Assembly: GCF_000003605.2 (NCBI RefSeq)
Contig: NW_003133369.1
Coordinates: forward strand, 99,458-126,983
DNA: 27,526 nt
Direction: 5' to 3'
DNA from: Saccoglossus kowalevskii
Lineage: Eukaryota > Hemichordata > Enteropneusta > Harrimaniidae
Shown here: piece by piece, positions 23,040-27,526 of the stretch
Layout: each line of letters begins with the position of its first letter
Position numbering within the stretch: the stretch's first letter is position 1
Translations under genes and position numbers: made by a program
Notes under the pieces: generated by a model
Told to the model about the DNA's origin: nothing
Databases searched by the model: none
Seen by the model: the letters and a program-made list of their open reading frames with translations, nothing else

Positions 23040-23410
23040 TATGGGCATACACGGCTTATTGTAATCGAAGAAACGAAATGGGATAATACACATAATGAAA
23101 ATTAAACTGTAATCAGGTTTTATACGCACAATATTTACAAAATATTTGCTAAAAATAACTATTTAATACGTAAATGGTTCGTTTACAGATAATCAAAAAT
23201 CTGTAATCAGCGAAACAAGAGCCTTACACGTACAATTTGTTGGACAAAAATTTGCCAGTATATTCACCTTTTAAGTCGTATATATAAGGACATAAAACAT
23301 TTGCCAAAAATAACAATATTTAATTAGTAAATGGTTTGTTTCGCCAATGAGATAATCAAAAATCTGTAATCGGCGAAGAAAGTGTCCAACACATACAATA
23401 TTTCGACATG
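23040..23410. repeat. Degenerate direct repeats downstream of the promoter-like patch
   Basis: TGTAATC-(A/G)-CGAA-like boxes recur at about 23060, 23202 and 23365. The last two sit in longer similar blocks (AAATAAC...TAAATGGTT...GATAATCAAAAATCTGTAAT). Spacing is about 143 and 163 bases. Family unknown. Confidence 0.6.
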
Positions 23411-23719
23411 TATGTATTGTACGTCAGGCTCATAATTTACCAGTCAATTACTCCGTATTATCATCCATCCTTCATTGGGATTATAAAACGTTATTTGGCA
23501 GTTGTGTGCTAAAAATAAAAAAAGTACCTCCATGATAGTACGTACTGTGTTGATAGGGACATACTCGATTACCCATGTGCATGACACGCAGTCTATGTAC
23601 ACAGCGCTGCAACGAAACTGGCGTTGTCTATCTTCATTAACAGCCTGGGAATAATTTGATTTTTGTTGTTTTTAAGCTGTTGTTAACAAAACTCATAAAA
23701 AAACACACAGTCATTGAAC
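23411..23719. other. Intergenic: no feature seen
   Basis: No coding or repeat signal is recognised, beyond a weak further echo of the preceding repeat (TATAAAACGTTATTTGGCAG). Confidence 0.45.
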
Positions 23720-23913
23720 TACTGTAAAACATGTTGAAAAAGCGACATGCATTTTAAATGACGTAATAGCGAAATGCTGATTTAGCGAATCTCCAAGCCT
23801 TGACTATTTTGAATTTATAATAAAGTCATTAGCAACATCTTGAATTAGCGAATCAGTTCTCTCGCTAAATTCGCTAAAAAGACATGCTCGCATAAAAGAC
23901 ACGTTTTACAGTA
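23720..23913 (+). mobile_element. Family C MITE (TACTGTAAAA ends)
   Basis: 194 bp. Left TACTGTAAAACATGTTGAAA with GCGACATGC; right GACATGCTCGCATAAAAGAC then ACGTTTTACAGTA. The repeats are imperfect over about 45 bp. The interior is unrelated to families A and B. Confidence 0.82.
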
Positions 23914-24246
23914 CTTTTCAAACAGCACTGGACTATTCACACAATGTTCATGCTGATTGTAGCTATTAACATGTACGAGTATAAATTTCACTTTATCAGA
24001 TGACGAATTAAAAGCATTATGGACGTATGTTTGTGAAAGCATTTATTTATTTATTTGTTGTATCTTTTTACATCAGGGGCCCACTAACAAGTAGTGAGGA
24101 GCTGCAATAAAATTATTGGAAAAAGGACATACTATATAAACGCAAAAAGAAATGGACAATTTAAAACTTAAAGGAAGTGCAAAAATAAAACTATACATGA
24201 AATAAATGTAATCTACATAATCTTTTCTATAATCCATGGCATCAAT

Positions 24247-24453
24247 AAGAAATCTTGGAAAGAGTTCCTTTTGTACGCCCAATCCCTAATCCTAACCCAT
24301 ATTCCTACCCTCCAGCACTCCCCATTTAATTGTTCATGCCCCTCCTAAGGACATATATAGTTATCTAGAGGGGGCATATACAAATGAATTGGGTAACTGG
24401 TAGTGAGTGATAGAGTTAGGGATGGGGTACAAAAGGAACTCTATCAATTTCTT
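24247..24453. mobile_element. Foldback/MITE element
   Basis: AGAGTTCCTTTTGTAC (24261-24276) is exactly inverted at 24427-24442. Similarity extends inward (CCCTAA...AACCC against GGGATGG) and outward (AAGAAAT at 24247-24253 against ATTTCTT at 24447-24453). Non-coding. Confidence 0.78.
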
Positions 24454-24533
24454 CACATATCCCATAAGTGTAATGCTATCGCCTAAAAGGAAACATAATA
24501 ATGCTTCTCCCTTCGTAATATCTTCGTGAAGAT

Positions 24534-25190
24534 TTGCTTCACCATTTTTACATCTTGAAAGATGCAGACCTCTTTAAAACATCGCAGCTATCACATCAAA
24601 ATATTAAGGAAATTAGCAGCACTATTAAACAACAATACATAACATACTGGAGAGAGAATATGATAAGTGAAAAAACAAAACTGAGAACATACATTAAATT
24701 TAAAATGAATTACAATCTGGAAAATTACATTAATGTTTTGGATAATAATCAAAGAATATCAATGGCTAGATTCAGAACAAGTAGTCACAATCTAGCCATT
24801 GAAAAAAGGCAGACATACCAATCCAAAAACCCCATTAGAAAATAGAATTTGTAAACAATGCCCATTACAGGAAGTTGATATCAAACAGATAGAAATGATT
24901 TTATTTCCAATATTTTATTCCCCAAAGAAATCATTACCAACCTGCAAAAATTCACATTTAATGAAAAGTAATGACAGAAATATAATAAAACTTTTAGGGG
25001 AATTTTTACATAAATCATTTATTTTAAGAAATGAGCTTTCTTTGGATATAATACCTTGACTCTTTTTTTTATATTTTTTCACGTTATCATACTTTGATAT
25101 TATTTCAATCACTTATATTTTTATTACTGTAAACCAATAGAACATTTGTACTTCTAAGGATGCAATAAAGTTATTATTATTATTATTAGG
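24534..25190 (+). pseudogene. 3' end of a decayed LINE (reverse-transcriptase ORF C-terminus)
   Basis: The frame at 24534 gives YWRENMISEKTKLRTYIKFK, RISMARFRTSSHNLAIEK. After a frameshift near 24800-24810 it continues NRICKQCPLQEV and, after a damaged stretch, LLGEFLHKSFILRNEL. This order (KLRTY-FK, R-R-SSH-L-IE, R-C--C, and a terminal L--LRN helix) is typical of the C-terminal tail of non-LTR retrotransposon ORF2 proteins in invertebrates. The element ends with AATAAA (25164-25169) and a (TTA)n tail to about 25188. The reverse-transcriptase and endonuclease domains are absent (5' truncated). Recognised from family pattern only; clade not assigned. Confidence 0.72.
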
Positions 25191-25573
25191 ATATGACTAA
25201 TATTTATCATCATATTTATCCCTATGTTCTTTGTAGCTTTCACACTCCAGTTCTAGAGTTTCAAATCTTTCTTGCAGCATGCAAATGAGAAAACATGAAT
25301 ACGCGAGTTTTCGTTCATTTGCGTATTCTAGTATGCCCGACAATTGTGACCACGCACCAATGTTATAAACCAGCCAAATTCGGCTGTGGTTCAGGAGCAT
25401 AGTGCAGTGTCACACAGTTCAATGTAAAATGATACCACGTGACCTGCCGTCGCGTAGGCGGCTCTACAATAAATGACAGGGGTGACAGACCAGATACTGA
25501 GACGGGTTGACAATTTATATGACGTTATGTTTTACCTAAAAAAGTTTAGTTATTTAATATATATATATATATA

Positions 25574-25757
25574 AATTGCCACGAAAAATGGAATTGGTAA
25601 GTCATCCTCCTCATAGAGGATTCAGTCAGAGTGAGTCTCAATGCTAAATATTGGATCACCCTCTCTTCAAAGTGGAACGGTCGACTGTTGACCTCAGTTC
25701 CCTATATTTTGCTGGCGACATTTTACCACTGGACCGGACAACTGAGCTAAAATTTCG
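25574..25757 (-). mobile_element. Possible tRNA-derived SINE with (TA)n tail
   Basis: On the minus strand the sequence begins TTTAGCTCAGTTGTCCGG, an A-box-like start with a weak B-box-like CCGTTCCACTT. It runs to TTTCGTGGCAATTTATATAT, where an (AT)n tract could be the tail. No second copy in the window supports it. Confidence 0.3.
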
Positions 25758-26410
25758 ATGTCGAAATGGACGTGACGAAAACATTTAATACACGGTGTTC
25801 TTGGATAAGGTTTTCTGTGATTCACCAGAGTGCTCTTTGAGCAAAAGGTTTGTGAACATTTTTATGTCATTTTAAGTGTGTCAGTGTCACAAATAATAAT
25901 TCAAATGTACGTAACGTTGTTGACAGATAATTCTCACAGTCGGAGCTACGTCACGATCCCCCAAACGTTGCCAGGACCTACGACAAACAGGAAAAGACAA
26001 TAAATTTTTGGATTAACACCTCTGTTTCCCCCACGTTAACCAAATTTCCCCACGCGAACGAAAAAATCGGTTGTCTTCTGCTGACTACCTGTTCCGGTCC
26101 GTCTGTCTGTGAGAATTTGGCAGAACACGCTTTAGAACACGCTTTTCAAACAACCTAAATATCACGAACATTACAAATATTGACGAAAAATGTGATTATC
26201 TGTCAAGAATGTTGGTATTTGATCATTGCCGAGGTCGAAAAGAAGCCCAATGAAACATGGTTCAAATCAGGTGAAGTCCTCCTATTGTGACTGTTACAAT
26301 GGGCCGAGAATAACAAATTCAACTGTAATATATCAAAACTATTTACATCTAGTGTCAGAAATCTAGAAACTGCGGCTTCCATTGAAATGGTACAATGCAA
26401 CAGAGGGGAT

Positions 26411-26537
26411 GCGGTTTATATTAGAGCATCTACACATGCATTGTATGAGAAATGATGCATTTGTTGTGCTCAATTATTCAAAAATAATGTGATGCAGCTT
26501 CTAATACAGATTTTATGGTACTGGCCATATAAACCAC
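26411..26537. mobile_element. Small inverted-repeat element
   Basis: GCGGTTTATAT and ATATAAACCAC are inverted (10 of 11). Inner similarity is TTAGAGCATCTACAC against the complement of GTGATGCAGCTTCTAA. About 127 bp, non-coding, single copy in the window. Confidence 0.45.
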
Positions 26538-27526
26538 TTTCCCAGAAGTAGTGAGACTGGGGTGCAAAAACACACCTGCTTCTTCATGGCGGCGAATATG
26601 TCAGTTTGTTGATACATGTACATTTTTGTGGCGGCAATTGGTACACCCAGAAGCACAACATGTCTTCACATGTGTAAGTTTACTTTACACCCCAAAACGG
26701 TATTCGTGTGTATGCGAAACGCTGAATCTTCAACTTCCATAGAACATCGCTGTTGCTTTCGTAATTTAAGGTACTGTGCCAAACGATAATACCGTACTTA
26801 TCCGGGTAAGAGCCCATGCCTGGACAAACGCCCAGCCCCCACTTTTGACACAATAAAGAAGTTGAGGTCATATCCGGGCACACGCCCAGGGCGGTCTTTT
26901 TCTACACAAAATTAAAAAACTGTGGTTGTATTAACAGTTGACTTTCTTGAAGTCTGTCGTGATACTTATAAAAATTGTTAATTGCGTAAAACAAGGGGTG
27001 AACGCAAAATAGCTGTGACAGCGCTCTGCCTTCAGTGCAGCGCGTTCACCGCTGATTTTTTGTCAGAATCATAACAGTCAGCAAGTCTATAAAAATAAAT
27101 ATTAAAGCAGAAACTGTAGTTCTCTTTTTGAAATATGTCATGGCCCAAAAAAGGGCCGGCCGTTTGGTTTGTGCTTCCTTAGAAACGATTCAAGCAAATC
27201 GTATAAGGAGAGCCGCTAAGCAAGTGTCGCACTCGTTCGGCTTTAGCGTCGTCGACAATGAAAACAATGTTGCAATATTGTAGCAACCCGTACCTGGGAG
27301 AATGGTTGAAATCACGTTATTTTGGCTTTATAAATATTTTGTAGCAGCTTGCGAATCTATAACTGGGACCAGCAATTTTGCAATGTCACGCCGAAGACTG
27401 ACAACTTTTTTACCATCTTTTATCACCGCTATTGCATTTCTGTCATGAAAACTATTCTTCTGTCGTTGGATAAAAAAAAAATTCCTATTTCAAGTCCACC
27501 GCGATATCCATATAGTGAGACATTAA

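Larger units (their letters stand above)
25191..27526. other. Intergenic: no gene recognised
   Basis: More CpG than the introns but no conserved coding segment. Contents include an (AT)n run at about 25558-25573, a possible minus-strand tRNA-like repeat (about 25574-25757), a small inverted-repeat element (26411-26537), and a GC-rich repeat-like stretch at about 26793-26905 (CCGGGTAAGAGCCC, ACGCCCAGCCCCC, CCGGGCACACGCCC). GGCCC-AAAAAA-GGGCC near 27142-27158 is a short hairpin. Confidence 0.5.

Noticed and set aside
24073..24282. Minus-strand 69-codon hydrophobic frame
   Set aside because: It overlaps the foldback element arm and AT-rich sequence. The hydrophobicity is explained by T-rich codons.
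26793..26905. Coding exon in the GC-rich stretch near 26.8 kb
   Set aside because: Repeated CCGGG...GCCC motifs look like a dispersed repeat, and the overlapping minus-strand frame has no protein-like features.

Overview
The window is animal (metazoan) nuclear DNA: AT-rich, with spliced genes, GT-AG introns, tRNA-derived SINEs, a LINE remnant and dense DNA transposons. One protein-coding gene is recognisable. It is the plus-strand gene for actin-related protein 5 (ACTR5/ARP5), a subunit of the INO80 chromatin-remodelling complex. Protein similarity, roughly kilobase introns and the repeat types suggest a marine invertebrate (lophotrochozoan, hemichordate or cephalochordate grade), but the species cannot be named from this sequence alone.

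Layout. Positions 52-20979 hold 14 consecutive ACTR5 exons. Their splice phases all agree and together they give 674 residues followed by a stop. The first coding exon, about 35-40 residues, lies off the left edge. Exons v1-v4 and v12-v14 encode the actin fold. Exons v5-v11 encode a charged, coiled-coil-rich insertion of about 285 residues that is characteristic of ARP5. Intron 10 (about 5 kb) contains a 411-base assembly gap at 15801-16211.

Introns. They are packed with short non-autonomous transposons: (1) five copies of a MITE with TACTGT ends (family A) and two copies of a second such MITE (family B), with a third (family C) in the intergenic region; (2) seven copies in the window (six in introns) of a TTAA-flanked piggyBac-like MITE (family D), plus a second TTAA-flanked element (E) containing a 3 x 123-bp tandem array; (3) two families (F1, F2) with subterminal inverted repeats, internal tandem arrays and a 3' hairpin followed by CTTGTT, which is the architecture of Helentron-associated (HINE/DINE-like) elements. 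One F2 copy is nested inside a family D copy, giving an internal empty-site comparison. Two transposons sit within a few bases to about 20 bases of ACTR5 splice sites.

Right third (20980-27526). No coding gene is recognised. It holds another family D MITE, a tRNA-derived SINE, a small CpG-rich promoter-like patch (about 22795-22960) with NRF1-like, E-box and ZNF143-like motifs, degenerate direct repeats just beyond it, the third TACTGT MITE, a foldback element, and the frameshifted 3' end of a LINE. The promoter-like patch may start a neighbouring gene whose exons are not visible here.

The most distinctive content is the mobile-element community rather than a new gene system: parallel Helentron-like families, TACTGT families with unrelated interiors, and elements lying against splice sites.
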